From positions 56,386,264 through 56,450,263 of the forward strand of contig CM055104.1 in NCBI GenBank assembly GCA_029204225.1: DNA of 64,000 nucleotides. Direction: 5' to 3'. Origin of the DNA: Diphasiastrum complanatum (Eukaryota; Streptophyta; Lycopodiopsida; Lycopodiales; Lycopodiaceae). How positions within the stretch are numbered: the stretch's first letter is position 1; each line of letters opens with the position of its first letter. A program made the translations under genes and the position numbers. Shown piece after piece: positions 1 to 12,124 of this stretch. The notes below the pieces were generated by a model. That model saw only the letters and a list, made by a program, of their open reading frames with translations. It searched no databases and was not told where the DNA came from.

Positions 1-291
1 CTCTTAAACTTGGGTCATAATGTCATTCTATTTTGGTACGACACAGGTCACAAGAGATCTGGTTATCCTGAGTCCTGATATCTATAAATTTAGAGGAAAA
101 TTGAAATCGTTTAGCTATTAAAATTTAAGTATCTGTAGTATCAGTGAATATTTGACTTTTTTTATTGAAGAATGAAAAAAATAGGTTCAAACCTTTTTCC
201 GATTTGAACCTGGCCTGGCGGTTCAAATCTCAAAGAATTGGTTCAAACCGGCCGGTTCGAATCGACCTGTTCGAATCGGGTTGTAACCTTG
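1..291 (+). mobile_element. Terminal end of a hAT-like transposon (relic)
   Basis: The stretch from about 182 to 291 closely matches the outer 100 bp of the hAT element that ends near 57931 when that end is read on the minus strand. Both have GGTTCGAACC-type palindromic subterminal repeats and a terminus that reads inward as CAAGGTTACAAC here and CAATGTTGCATC there. This end therefore stops at about 291. Nothing in 1-180 is recognisably transposase, and the opposite end lies outside the window, so this could be a full element, a deletion derivative or a solo end. The next 8 bases (292-299) would be the target duplication, but there is no partner to test. Confidence 0.6.
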
Positions 292-2260
292 GCCGAGTTG
301 TGACATAGTTTAGTTGAGTTCCTATAGTGTCTTAGCCTTATTGCATACAATTTCGTTCTTGTACTTTCTCTGTGGCAGATAAAATTGTACAGAGGTAAAA
401 TTGAACACCAAATTTTGCACTTTTAACTTCATAATTTATGTGAGCAAGTTCCAAGGAACAACAAATTTAGAGGATTTAGATGGTAGTCATGGTTGTTGAG
501 GATTTCATTGGTCTATTGAAGACAATACCAACAACCTCCTCCAGTCTCTCTATTTTCTTTTCAAGGTTTTATATATGTCCTACAAGATATAACTGTATTA
601 TACTAAAACAAAATTTCAAGATGAATCACGTAATATTGGTTTTATTTTTAAAATTATGGGCCATTGGGTTTTTGGGTCATAGTTTGAAAAGTAGCTAATT
701 TTGATTTCTATCTAGCAGTGACAAATTATTTTGATTTCAAAATCTTCCATGCATGCTCGAATTGATTGTGATTTTTGCAATCATTGTACTTACAAATGAA
801 TTGGTGAGGAGCTTATCAAACTAAGCATTCGAATTGAGGTCCAACCACCCGCATATCGATTTGCTATCACCAGAACTGATTGTCTAGCACTTCATATCTT
901 CCTAGACCTACTATTCACTATGGCCTATCTCTTTTTATAATGCCCACTTCATCTCCCACCATGCCAATTCCATCTATTGTTGCTTGGTTGAAGGGGTAGA
1001 TTCACCTTGCTTTTAGAGTCATTTGCATTTACCTTACCGAAAAATTGAGCAAAGATCAATTACATTGGCCAAAATATAGACATGAGCTTGGACAATATAT
1101 AAATGGAAATTAGATTCTATGATATATGACAAAATCATCTAAAGTTGAATCACTAATTAAAAGGAAAGATTCATGCAATCAATCATGATGAAGGCTACAC
1201 GAGCGATATAAAAATTGAAGCAAAGAAAGGTGATTCTTGTCCTTAAAAAGGTCTACATCATGAGAGATGTAAAATCACTTGTGACTTCTTTACAAAGGAG
1301 AGGCACCTCAGCAAGTTGAAACCGTGCAAACTTCTTTTCCAGATTAACATTTTTAGCATGCATCTTTTAGGCTCAAGAAGGTGCATGTACCTTCCAAATC
1401 TCGAAGATGCACACACCCTCTCCCCAATCGACACCAGATGAACCTAAATCATGGTGGAGATATATAGCTTCTAATGGTGTTAAAAAAATTTATTCCTTTT
1501 TGTGCTTGCTCCACATGTGCCAAATGGTACTAGATCTCCAAATAGATTATTTGGTTCCATCTTTCTTCTTTGTGTTGCAATAATTTGGGTAGATGGTTGT
1601 TCAAGAAACCTTGCATATACCGTTAAAGAAAAGTACAATTGGGACCGTATATGGATTCATTCAATCCACAACCTTGTGAGAATTCAACCAAAGGCCAACG
1701 CTAGAATCCTCACAGGCCATCAAAAAATATTGTCACAAGAAAGTTGTGGGAGAGTTCTCCCCCTGCGAGGATTGAACCTTCAGAACCTTTGCAGGCCATC
1801 AAAATCAACTTCTAAACATTCGCCAACTTCTCTAGGACCTTATAATATCATGAAGAGGCTCCTTGCAAAATTTGGTAGTGAACTGAGCTATGGAAAGTGG
1901 GATTTGTCTAATATGTCTTTCTAATTCTTTGCTATAAAAGCATGAAATTGCCTAGCAAAGCTCTTGCCAATTTTCTTCTGAATTTCCAACTTTTTTCAAA
2001 TGTTCTAAAAAGTTGCGCACGCTCTTCGCAACCTTCAACCATTTTGCATTTAGCTCCGTTTCCTTTCGTTCCACTCTGTTACCCCAGAAATTATCCATTC
2101 CACATTTTTCACCCCCTCTCTCAATTATTCCTTACCCCAGCCTCCCTAGACCCCAAAAGTGTCCAACCCACCTTCCTCTCTATCATCCACCATCATGGCC
2201 TCTTCCACCCACCTAGACAATAATCAAATCTTGCAAAAACTTGACTTAATACTCACTCAC
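292..2260. other. No recognisable gene
   Basis: AT-rich DNA. Short open frames exist, the longest being 140 codons on the plus strand at 1502-1924, but none shows a domain, a compositional coding signal or a relative elsewhere in the window. I see no RNA gene or clear repeat here. Confidence 0.5.
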
Positions 2261-2640
2261 ACTTTTTGATGTACTTTCAAGACCTGTAAAACAAGTTTAG
2301 AGGACCTGATTTTAGCCTAGATTAATTAGATCTCATGACCCTATGTCAAATCTAATCAATGGCTCTCAATCTTGGTAGCTTATCCTAAGATTTCTACCAA
2401 AAATTACATCAAAAGCTCACAAATTGAATTTATTTGGATCAAATGAATACCATGCATTAAATGCAGGTTCAGAGGTGCCCACACATGTGGAAAGTACGGA
2501 TTTGGACCCCTACCAAGTTTGGGATCAAATCTCCTCACCAAAATCAAGATTCTAGCTTGCCCACTCAATACTAGTTTTTAGCACCAAAACTTGCTAAAAA
2601 TGGATTTGCATTAGATCAATTGCTTATGTTCTTGTACTTG

Positions 2641-3200
2641 GATCTGATACCATGTGAAAGTACTGTATATTAGAACCATAAATGGATCTATAAGAGATCC
2701 ACAAGAGTGATTGGATGCTTGCTTAACAATCTATCAAAAAACTAGTCATCAAAAAGTTGATCTAGATTGGCAATTTGACAAACAACAAGCATTAACAATC
2801 AAAAGCATTGATCAACATTCAAATCCGAGCCCACACATGTGTAATACAAGCTATAGTATGGCCTTCATGCTGAGAAACAAGTAGAAATTGATTTGGTTGC
2901 ATTTGGATCACAAAAACTCAATGTACATAGTGGAGTGGCTTGAGATTGCCAATGAGCTCCGAAAATTTTCTATCTTCACACTATGGGAGCTTGGAATACA
3001 TAGAAAATTCGACTTCCTTCTTGAAGTTAGGTGGATTTCCAGCATGTAAAAAGGAAGTTAACTCACTCTTCTTCCTTTAAAATGAAACCCTAGCCTAGAT
3101 CCTAGAGTTATGCTTGGTAGGTAGCTAGTTGGTCAAATTTTCACCTTAAACTTAGGTGTAGGTCTTATAAAGTAGGGATGACCACCAAATAGACATGACC
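2641..3200 (-). mobile_element. Relic LTR and primer-binding site of a copia-like element
   Basis: On the minus strand TGGTATCAGATCC (2640-2652) is a one-base variant of the initiator Met-tRNA primer-binding site. It lies directly against sequence starting at 2653 that resembles the LTR end at 20592 (shared blocks such as GATCCACAAGAG and a matching order of TAGAACC and GATTGGATG). The retrotransposon would have been read leftward, but 2260-2640 holds only leader-like DNA and no gag. The outer limit of the LTR is not defined; similarity is clearest over 2653-2790. The two LTRs are diverged, so this is an old insertion, probably of the same lineage as copia B. Confidence 0.55.
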
Positions 3201-3233
3201 AACTCTCTTGATGTGACCTAACCTACATTAGGA

Positions 3234-3730
3234 GTGGGTTGCCACGTGGCATTTTGGCCATACATGTGTGGAACCCAATTACGTACAGAATTTACACTAT
3301 TCTTCATGGTTTTTGATCAAGCTAGATTTGCTAATTTTTGGCAATTCTTCACAACTGCCATAGCCTCTACATCCACCTTCACTTCCTCTTCCACCGTCCC
3401 TGATGCCACCTCCTCCATCACCATCGATTCCTCTATCCCTCTCACCCCTTGGACTCCATTGTTGCCCCCCTCCCAACATCTCCACTCCGCCTCCATCCAT
3501 CTCCCTTGTAGATTCCCAACTCTCTCCAAGCATCCTAGCCATCATGAACCTGATCCAATTCACCATCACCCCCACATCTCCTTCCAATACCTTAGACATG
3601 AACATTGAATTTCCCATTCTCGTCTCTCCTCATCCATTCAAACAACCCATCTATCATCTCATCTTCACTCCGGCCCGCATTAAGTATTCAACAATGTATG
3701 TGACCCAGTCTGGTACACTGTTCACATAAA
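3234..3730. other. Low-complexity C/T-rich tract with open frames on both strands
   Basis: Pyrimidine-rich DNA reads open on both strands (Ser/Thr/Pro-rich on plus, Gly/Glu-rich on minus). Overlapping frames on opposite strands in biased DNA are expected by chance, and no domain is visible. It could be a decayed linker region of the LRR relic that follows, but I cannot show this. Confidence 0.4.
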
Positions 3731-3815
3731 AAAAAACAGCATCTGCTAACTCATCATTAGGTTGGATTGTGATTTCCTTCCTCTAATTCGTGACACATGA
3801 TCCATCCACCATCCA

Positions 3816-4318
<503 letters not shown>

Positions 4319-4639
4319 TGTTCTCCCACGAATTTACAGCCTTTTGATAGCATATCCATGTCTCATTTGAACTTTGGTTTCTCTCCAAAAACTTTATAGA
4401 CCTAAAACCCTATCAACAATATGATTAGATTCAATGCATCTAACATTCAAATTTGAATGTGTCCAAATTTGACCTAATAACTTTCTCACACTTTTCAAAG
4501 TGTTTATCAAATGATTTTAGACTAACATAACTTTCATAAAGTTTATCTCTAATTCTAAAATGCATTTTGGCCTAAATTGACAATTTACCAAAATATGACT
4601 AAACTAGACTAAACTAATTGAAATCTCTCACACCAATTA

Positions 4640-5135
4640 CCATTTGTGGGAATTTAAGATGAGAACTGTGCTATGGAAGCTGAAGGATGACAAATCTTTT
4701 GCGCTGATCATCCTCAACATATTAGACATGCAAATCGGCCATGTGTCTGAGACTCTGACCTCCAAGGAAGTCTGAGACATCTTGAGCACCTAGTACCAAG
4801 TGCGAGATAAAGCTTCTAAGCTACATCTTAGGAAGAAATGTTACTCCCTCAAGATGACAAATGGTGATTCCCTGCAGAATCACATCAACTAGTCCAAGAA
4901 CTTGCTGAAGCAAATGGCCATTGTCGGATCAGTCATAGACGATCAAGATGCAATAATGACACTGCTTTCAAGCTTTCCAAGCTCATACAACAGTTGGGTG
5001 ACGATCATCACGACACACCCTGAACTGTCTCTTTCAACAGTCATTACAATGTTGTTGCAGGAAGACACTCAAAGGAACGAACCCTCCAGTTCCTCAACTG
5101 TCGACTCTCACTTACTTCCGCATATTATTTCCGCA
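4640..5135 (+). pseudogene. Copia gag fragment
   Basis: The plus-strand reading shows the order typical of the gag (UBN2-type) part of plant Ty1/copia polyproteins: a leading segment with LWKLKDDKSFALIILNI, a change-of-length segment near KLHLRKKCYSLKM, then SLQNHI, LLKQMAIVGSVIDDQDAIMT and LLSSFPSSYNSWVT. It contains at least two stops, has no zinc knuckle, and no protease or integrase follows. Inference: a truncated and decayed insertion, unrelated in sequence detail to the other copia gags in the window. Confidence 0.7.
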
Positions 5136-5510
5136 CGCAAATTCAATCAGAGCAAATACTATTTTATTAGTACATAGATCAGATACAGACCTGATTGAAG
5201 ACACTGATATTAGTTTGTTTTATTCAAACTTTAATCGTGTTCTCTATGGAAGAATAATTACTATTTTTCCTACATTACCTTCCAAATATAATAATTGGAG
5301 GTAGTTGATCTCTCACTTGATTTTAATAGGAAGGGACCCATGGAAGCCATAAAATGTAGAGATACCTTGTAATGAACAGTAAAGTTTGCTTCTCTCTCAC
5401 TATAGGATCCAATAAAGGTGTACTAACAATCCCTATGTAAGATCTTGCAACAAAATGTGAGATCAAGCTCACTAGCTTTTCAATCTCTCTCAAACTAGAT
5501 CAACCTATAT

Positions 5511-5660
5511 AGTTAGCAAGTAATTAACCTGTAACCCAATTGGATAAGTGAAATGCATTATGGCTATGTGCCACTTGTGATTTTCAACGATATAGCTATC
5601 TTTTATTGTCATTTTGGATAAGCCTAAATGACATTTCTAACTAGTATAAATAGTTGATAA
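5511..5660. repeat. Diverged repeat, partner of 9846-10000 (possible LTR pair)
   Basis: This 150-bp stretch and 9846-10000 are diverged copies in the same orientation. Shared blocks are GTTAGCAAGTA, the AACTATCTTTTATTGTCATT-type core, GGATAAGCCTA and an AGTATA-containing end. The TGTTAGCAAGT start and the TATA-like AGTATAAATAG near the other end fit LTR promoters. I could not extend the match to full LTRs or find target duplications, so the boundaries and the element they belonged to are unknown. Confidence 0.4.
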
Positions 5661-5703
5661 TTGTGGTGGCCTAGTCGTTATAGATTTCCACAAAAATGAT
5701 GAA

Positions 5704-5934
5704 TTAGGTAGTATAAAAGGTTTGATCATTCTCCAAGAGAGAGAATAATCTCATCTTTTGCATGGTAAATGTATATATGATGGTAAACGGACTGGTATGT
5801 ATAAAATTCACAACAAATACTACAGCGACATAACTAGTTATCCAAAGATATTTGGGTAAATTGGTATCCAGGAACACCAATGATGAAATGTTTTGGTCAA
5901 GGTCTATAAATGTAAGGATTACTTTATCTTTCAA
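5704..5934 (-). pseudogene. Possible copia integrase fragment
   Basis: A 76-codon minus-strand frame contains LPKYLWITSYVAVVFVVNF. This resembles the segment of plant copia integrases in which small residues, LP, and FW are followed by an alanine/valine-rich helix and an Asn-Arg. The match is short, no catalytic residue is visible and the flanks are unrelated, so this is tentative. Confidence 0.35.
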
Positions 5935-5949
5935 GCTCTTCAGTCATAA

Positions 5950-6683
5950 AGAAAATAGTCAAAACTGATAGCAACTAGGAATTAGATTCAGTAAGCAGAA
6001 TCACATTAGCTAAAGATTCTTCTTAATCAAACACAAAGAATTAGTCTTTATCATAGAAAGCAAGCAAAACAGAGCCTCAAACAATCCCATTATCTGAACA
6101 CATAGCTCATTCAGAAATGAAAGAAGGTCTGCTAAGAAATGATGCTTAACAGCTTCGGCTAATACCCTGCACACATTAGTCAGAATTGTTACTTGCTAAT
6201 GTCGCCTGAAAATCCATGCTAGAGTAACTGAAATTCAGTATAATATAAGAAATGTGTGTGACGCAAACAGAACAGTATCACGATCATCCACAGATCATAC
6301 AGAGTGTGTTCGCACATATGATGAGAAGTAATTCTGTGAAAGATAGTAGAAAGAAAAGAATGCTCAAGCTATAGGAACTCGCTCTTCTCTCTATTGATGC
6401 TCAGCTCTACGTAGAAATGCGTCAGTACAATGGCACGAAGTGTTGACCTTATAGGAACAATCACCGGCCTCAATATCATTTACGAACCATTAAATGTCGG
6501 TTCTGGACTTCTATTGCATCTCTTTAGAACGTCGCAACTTCTACTTGAAATATGAATTTACAAAGTGCGAAATAGGCCTTTACATGTATTTAGGCACTAT
6601 AGCACATTTTACGTATATGAAAATTGAAAATTTTTACAATATATGACATAACTCAAATAATGTGAAATCATAAGTCTCCACAT
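5950..6683 (-). mobile_element. Candidate 3' LTR of the minus-strand gypsy remnant
   Basis: Immediately downstream (minus strand) of the long chain at 6726-7889 comes a purine stretch, TGAAGAAGGTGA, then TGTGGAGACTTATG, which would suit a polypurine tract and LTR start. The following 0.7 kb has no coding potential and a TATA-like TATAAGG near the middle. The second LTR is not in the window, so neither the start nor the end can be confirmed. Treat as a guess from position. Confidence 0.3.
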
Positions 6684-6725
6684 ATCACCTTCTTCAATTG
6701 TGCAGTGGCTCGCCAACAATCTGAT

Positions 6726-7889
6726 TTACATCCTTCTTTGTCGCTTCCGGCTAGTTGGCTTGCTGTGGAAAATTGCCTTGGCTCGGGCTTCATTCTTTTC
6801 ATTTTTCTGCTCCAATGTCAGCCCTTTTGTTGCCATGAAATAGTTATTCTTCTGGTTATAGTCTTCTTGAAATGTTAAATTTGGATAACCACCCATTCCT
6901 GCCGATTGATGCAAGGGGGTTATCAATTAATGTATTATTTACAATATGTGTATACCAACTATCCTCGGTCAGGATTTCAGACATCTCGACAGAAGGGTCA
7001 GTTAGTGAGAGTGCAGCATATGTATATTCGAGAAATTTCGCTTTAATATACAGTTGTTGAATAGATAAGAGAGCATAAGAAATGAGCGAAGCAATATTTA
7101 CATGGCTGTAAGTGTAGTATGGTCTAGTTATTGGGTTAGTGGAGCGAAGTATATTATTTGTTTTTACTTCCTCCAAATAACGAGAGTAGTTAACTTCCCA
7201 ATATGTGTAGATTTCCCACAGATCAGGGAATAGTAATTGGTGAGTAACTCGGGAAGAAACAGATTTAGAGTTAGTAACAACTTCTTTCACATCAAATAAT
7301 TGATTCTAACTATTTAGGTACTCATCCAATGCTAGAAAAATATTATTCTCAAATGTCCTTAGGTATTCTAAGATGTATATATACAAGGATCCTGCGATCA
7401 CATTAATATCATTAGTTTGCACATTGAACTTGTTCTGAACATTGGCAAGGGCGAGGATTCCTTTTTGATGTACAGTTAGTCTAGACCATAAAGTATTTAT
7501 GTTAGAAAAGGTCCAAGGATTTTCCCATTGTTCCTTTGTGTAACCAAAAAGTTTAGGTAAAAAAAGGTCATCCATCCTCCATTGGAGTTCTGGTAATCAT
7601 AGTGAAACCCCTCTGTAATTATAATCTCTTGATTGCAGACAGTTGTGAAAATATGTCCTTCCTCTGTTTCGCCCAAGTTGCGGATCAACTCATAACAAAG
7701 ATCAGTAAGAATAACTGATGGATTGAATTGAAGAAGACCTTCAATTCGCGTGCGAACAGCTAGTGGTTTTAAGATTGGTAACACCGGCTTTGGGTGTGTC
7801 TTGAATACGATCGCCATAGTGCTTGCAAATGTAAATGAGCGATGGCAGACAAGAGCTTGATCGCAACAGTTCACAATTCCGGAGAGCAA
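6726..7889 (-). pseudogene. Unidentified ~388-codon open chain downstream of a gypsy integrase
   Basis: Read on the minus strand, four frame pieces join almost without loss: 7889-7575, 7575-7306, an in-frame TAG then 7290-6856, and 6900-6726. Two single-base frameshifts (near 7575 and 6895) and one stop would have to be undone. The product would be about 388 residues. A likely start is the ATG at 7817 (MAIVFKTHPKPV). It is rich in Ile, Asn, Leu and Tyr, with WMDDLFLPKLFGY and YWEVNYSRYLEEV, and ends in a basic tail, SRKRQRRM, that looks like a nuclear localisation signal. I see no zinc knuckle, protease, transmembrane anchor or signal peptide. It lies on the same strand as, and 3' to, the gypsy integrase (8406-9240). 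Some plant gypsy lineages carry an extra 3' frame, but no function can be assigned here. Confidence 0.5.
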
Positions 7890-8317
7890 GAGTGATGGAA
7901 AATGGTAGCGACAACAACTGAAGTGTTTGAGATATTGATGATATTTTGGCGGATTAGACTACTATTAAATGGAAGCGTGTCCTTCATTTTGAAGGTACAT
8001 ACTAAATAATAAAGTATCTAGTCCAAAAAAACAAAAATAAATAAGTAAACAAAATGCAGGAATGCTTCGCTTGGTAAGCTTATTTCTTCCGTCGTTAAAA
8101 TGCGAAAAATGTGAAGGTGTCAGAAGGTAAAATCCCAAAAAATGCAAAGGTATGTGTCGCAATTTCCGTATTGGTGAACTCACTAAATACACCATATTCC
8201 AATATAGTGTCGGGTCTTTCGCAAAATATAAATGTAGCGAAGGTCTTGGCTTTTTCACAATACAAACAATTGCAGCATGCTTCAGCATTTTCACAAAAGA
8301 AATGTAAACTGCAGTAA

Positions 8318-8343
8318 AAATAAATAAATAAATAAATAAATAA
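8318..8343. repeat. (AAAT)n microsatellite
   Basis: About six tandem AAAT units lie in the AT-rich stretch between the gypsy integrase remnant and the unidentified chain. The short frames around 7965-8400 are AT-driven and show no domain. Confidence 0.85.
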
Positions 8344-8405
8344 GAACATAAAATAATAATAATTGGACAAAAAATGATGGCCTTCAAAAATCGATGTATC
8401 AGACA

Positions 8406-9240
8406 TTAGTCATAGTAGCGCTTCACCCTTGAACCATTTACTCGAGTGTCAAGTAAATGTCCTTGGAGATCAGCTAACTGAAGTGATCCATTATTAAAAA
8501 CTTCTATAACTTTATACGATCCCATCCATCTAGTATGTAATTTTCCAAGAAACAACATGTGTTTGTTATCATACAGAAGCACATAGTCCCCTTGTTTAAT
8601 TTTTATTTTCTTAATGGATTGGTCAAAAATTACTTTTTTTTTACTCTGAACTCGTTCAGTCTCGATTAATGAAAGATGACGATCCTCTTTCAGTTGCGTC
8701 AAAGAAATCATCCGCTCCCGGAGACTATCGTGCTCATTCATTTGTTCTATATTACTAATGCGAAACGTCAAAACTTCAAATTCTATCGGTAGTATGGGAT
8801 GCATTCCATACACAAGATAGTATGGAGTCTGCCTAGTTGTAATCTTTTCAGCAGTTCTATATGCCCATAAGACAGATGGTAACTTCTGATCCCAATCAGA
8901 AGAATGTGTTTCCATTACTTTATTCAAAATTTTACATAGAATTACATTCGCCCACTCCGTAAGCCCATTTGCTTTTGGATTATATGGAGTGGTTTGGCGA
9001 TGTGTAATAGAAAAATATGACAACATGGCTTCAATGGTCTGATTAAGGAAATGGGTTCCCCTATCACTAACGAGTTCTAAGGACAACCATATCGCGTGAT
9101 AATGTTTTGGAATAAAAACTTTGCTACAGTCTTAGCATCATTCTTAATTGTGGCTTCGGCCTCTACCATCTTGGTAGCATATCCCTATATGATCTCAATA
9201 CTTATGCGGAATGTATTTCTTCTTCTTGTCACCTCCTGAA
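8406..9240 (-). pseudogene. Ty3/gypsy integrase, core and C-terminal region
   Basis: The minus-strand frame 9086-8406 carries the second half of a retroviral-type integrase core: LELVSDRGTHF with the central Asp, the TPYNPKANGLTEWAN segment (the usual catalytic Glu position of N(G/A)xxE is shifted to LTEWAN), LPSVLWAYRT, and the YLVYGMHPILPIE segment. A C-terminal domain with KIKQGDYVLLYD and LGKLHTRWMGSYKV follows. Upstream, YATKMVEAEATIKNDA (to about 9190) is in another frame, offset by one missing base at CP/LELV near 9078. In plant families the YGxxxxLPIE segment and the run of charged residues after it point to the non-chromodomain (Tat/Athila-like) gypsy group. RT, RNase H and gag are absent, so the element is 5'-truncated at about 9250. 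Confidence 0.85.
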
Positions 9241-9249
9241 ATAAAGTAT

Positions 9250-11690
9250 CAAGTGTATTTATATTGAAAGGACTAGTCCTTTTGATGCTTGTTGTCACAG
9301 CCAAAAATCTAGGTCCTTTGATAAGTCTTTCAATCATCTTTTGGCCGCAGGAGCATCCATGTAAATAGCAAGCAATAGACTTGTTGAAGGTTGTTTGACA
9401 AATTCAATGGCTACTTCTATCATATATTTTCATATCATAAAAAAACTATTAGAATAACAAGCTCACATGTGATTTTTATTTGGTGTATATTTAGTTGATA
9501 TTGCAATTAGTCTATAGTTAAAAAGCCCGAGCCGATAACGGGAGAATACCTGTAAATAATGCGAAATGCCACATGAAGGCCAAATGTGCATTTGATGCAG
9601 TTCGTAGACTCATGCCATGTGGCGTCTTTTGGATTCTTATCCTTAAAATCTGTTCTTTAATCTACATCCATTCATTTATCCACTTTCAACATTTTTACTT
9701 GTGTTATCGCACAGTCTTTGGAAATACATGGGAATCCAACAGATGGGTCGAATCGACTAACTGTCAAAGGGTCCGACAAGGATTTATTGAAGGTCAACTG
9801 ATCATGTTACCACTTGTTATAAATATAATGACTTGCTCTAACCATTGTTAGCAAGTAGTTACTGTGTAACCTAATTGCAAAAGGAACAACGCAATATGGC
9901 TAACTGCCAATTGCGATCTATGACCAAATAACTATCTTTTATTGTCATTTGGATAAGCCTATTTGGCATTCCTAACCAGTATATATGGTTGATCATTTTC
10001 TAGGTTAAAGTAGTGGAAGTGATCAAGATATAGAGTATTGCTAGCATCGCTTCACTACTAATTAGTGAAAGTGCATCAAACATGGACGATCAGAGATTCA
10101 TAGTTAGTTTCAAGTATGTAATTGCATCTGCTATTGTTTTCTGCTCGCTATTCATCTGATTTGTACATGCTACTTATTGAATTGATTATATAGTTTTGTT
10201 GCGTTCAATATTATGTCAAAATGAATACTTCTCTATTGTTCTGTAATCTAATTACGTTCTCTTATAGTTTTGTCTGAGTCATCGAATACTTCTACACAAC
10301 AAAATTATCACTGTTATGTTTGTCTACAAAATGACTCTCATAGGTTCTGATGATTTCAAAGTTAGAATCAAGTAGAATCAACGTGGCAATTATCGCAATA
10401 GTTTTTTCAAATTTGATAGGCGTAGCTATACATTAGAAGAAGGATCTTTCCGTAGAGTTTGATAGTGGCATCTATCGATTGCATCTTTTCTCTATATGGT
10501 CCAGAGCTCCTTCTCTATGAGAATTCTCTGCAATTTGAACTTCCAGATGTTTTTAGTTAGAAGCCCCATCCAATTACTTGCTTCGTCCAAAATACCCTCA
10601 TTTATGTTGGCCATGTCCAAAATGCCCAAAACTCCACCTGTAGGCTAAAAGGAGTGTGCTGAAGCTAATGACGATATCAAATTGCAAAAATAATGACTTG
10701 CAATTATTTGCTTATCAGGCCACTCATCACTTTACTGTCGAATTGGAAGCCAAGTCACTTTCGCTTTTCAAAATGCTTCTCACCACAAATTCCTAGCTTT
10801 GTGCCCTATAAGGTGGTGAAATCACTTTTGGCATTCTCTGAACACTTTCTCTACGACAATCACTCTATTTTGATGTACCGTAATTGTAGGTACAGTCAGG
10901 GTGCCCTTTGGCTGGAGGCTATAGTCTTTTGTTTGGCCAAAATAGGCTTAAGGACATGAAACTTTTATTTTATATTGAAATTCTTTAAAGAAGTTGAAGT
11001 GTGTATTCCACTTCATGTCCCTTCATGAACATTTAAAAATAGACCTAAGCAAATCCAATATCTTGTAAAAGATCACCGATCTTAATCTCCTTCCATCTTG
11101 GTCGTTGATGAATTTAAACCCCAATCCTGCAATTCACAAAGAGTCCACACATTGAGGAGAGTTCTCCAAAGCATTGCACACTTCAACACACATAGTAGTT
11201 GGAGCTCTTGGAGGTGCACGAGCATGCTGTCCGTGACCTCCTCCTCTCGTGTGTGAAAAATGCAAAAAATATGCTTGGTCAAGGCCAAATCTATGTATAT
11301 AGGATTATTACACATGTGTGGAGCCTGTTCCCATGTGTGAAACTAGTGTACTTGTCATGTACCATAATCATATAGGTTGTACATATGATTTAATTCAAGT
11401 TCTAGTGGCTAAAAAGGCCAAAATCTAGTTTTCTAGTCATTTGACACATGGCATCAATCTATTGATTGCATGAGCCACATCATTAGATTAGGTGTCACAT
11501 CCCATGTGTAGAGGTCTGCTCACATGTGTGGAATAGGCTGAAGTAGGTGAGTTTTGACTTCTAGAAGGTTTCTTAGTAGATCTCCATATAGTAGGAAAAA
11601 TGGACCAAAAGTGCTCAAAATAGAAAGTTTGATCCAAGTGTCAATTTTGCATGATGATTCATCATATGACAAAGCATCCTCACATGTGTG
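9250..11690. other. No recognisable gene; contains one diverged repeat
   Basis: The only structured item is 9846-10000, the partner of the repeat at 5511-5660 (TGTTAGCAAGTAG start, TATATATGG near the end). From 11290 to 11690 the octamer CACATGTG or a close variant occurs at least four times, as in the leaders and LTRs of the copia elements in this window, which suggests decayed retrotransposon leader DNA. Short open frames at 10693-10959 and 11082-11315 show no domain. Confidence 0.4.
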
Positions 11691-11697
11691 AGATCTG

Positions 11698-12087
11698 ATG
11701 CATGATCAGTACCTTGAGTTTCAGATAAGGCTGGAGAGAGATGTATTGAATAAGGGTATGCAAAACGTCATTGGAATCCCTTTTCACATCAATGAGATTT
11801 ACAATTCAGAGTTTGGCAATTTGTCATATGATTCTACCAACAACTTATTTGTGGATTTGAATCATTTATTGAGATTAATAGTGAAATTCTATAATATTAC
11901 AAGTGTTAGTATGAGCAAACTTCTGCTGGTGGTCAAGCTAGATGAATCAGAAGTTATAAAAGGACAAAAGATGGAAAGAATAAGTATTACTCTCATGAAT
12001 GGAGCATTGAACAATGCAACAAACTCAAGGGATCTCAACTTTAGTGTGCAATCAGAAAATAGCATATGGTGGCTAGCATGTTTTTAG
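11698..12087 (+). pseudogene. Unidentified repeated gene family, copy 1 (one domain)
   Basis: A 129-codon open frame. Its translation aligns along almost its whole length (roughly half the positions identical by eye) with the minus-strand frame 41842-41429. Shared blocks are RDxLNxGMQ, GxPFHINE, FVDLN/FIDIN, VKLDESEVIKGQKM or its variant, ISITLMN and FSVQ. The match ends near 12060, after which the frame is not conserved. The following and preceding domains of the family, present at 41-42 kb and 21-22 kb, are missing here. Conservation of protein sequence between dispersed copies with diverged DNA suggests that the family was once under coding selection. I do not recognise a superfamily. The copy is incomplete and is called a pseudogene for that reason. 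Confidence 0.6.
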
Positions 12088-12124
12088 GTTAAAAAAGGCT
12101 GTTCTTTTGGTAATTGTTTTGAAT

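Noticed and set aside
241..291. tRNA T-arm-like GGTTCGAATC words at the hAT ends
   Set aside because: They are palindromic subterminal repeats of a transposon; no cloverleaf, A box or anticodon arm can be built.
1502..1924. 140-codon plus-strand frame
   Set aside because: Long for chance but with no domain, no relative in the window and ordinary AT-rich composition; not called a gene.
3297..3617. Overlapping frames on both strands
   Set aside because: Pyrimidine-rich low-complexity DNA gives open frames on both strands.
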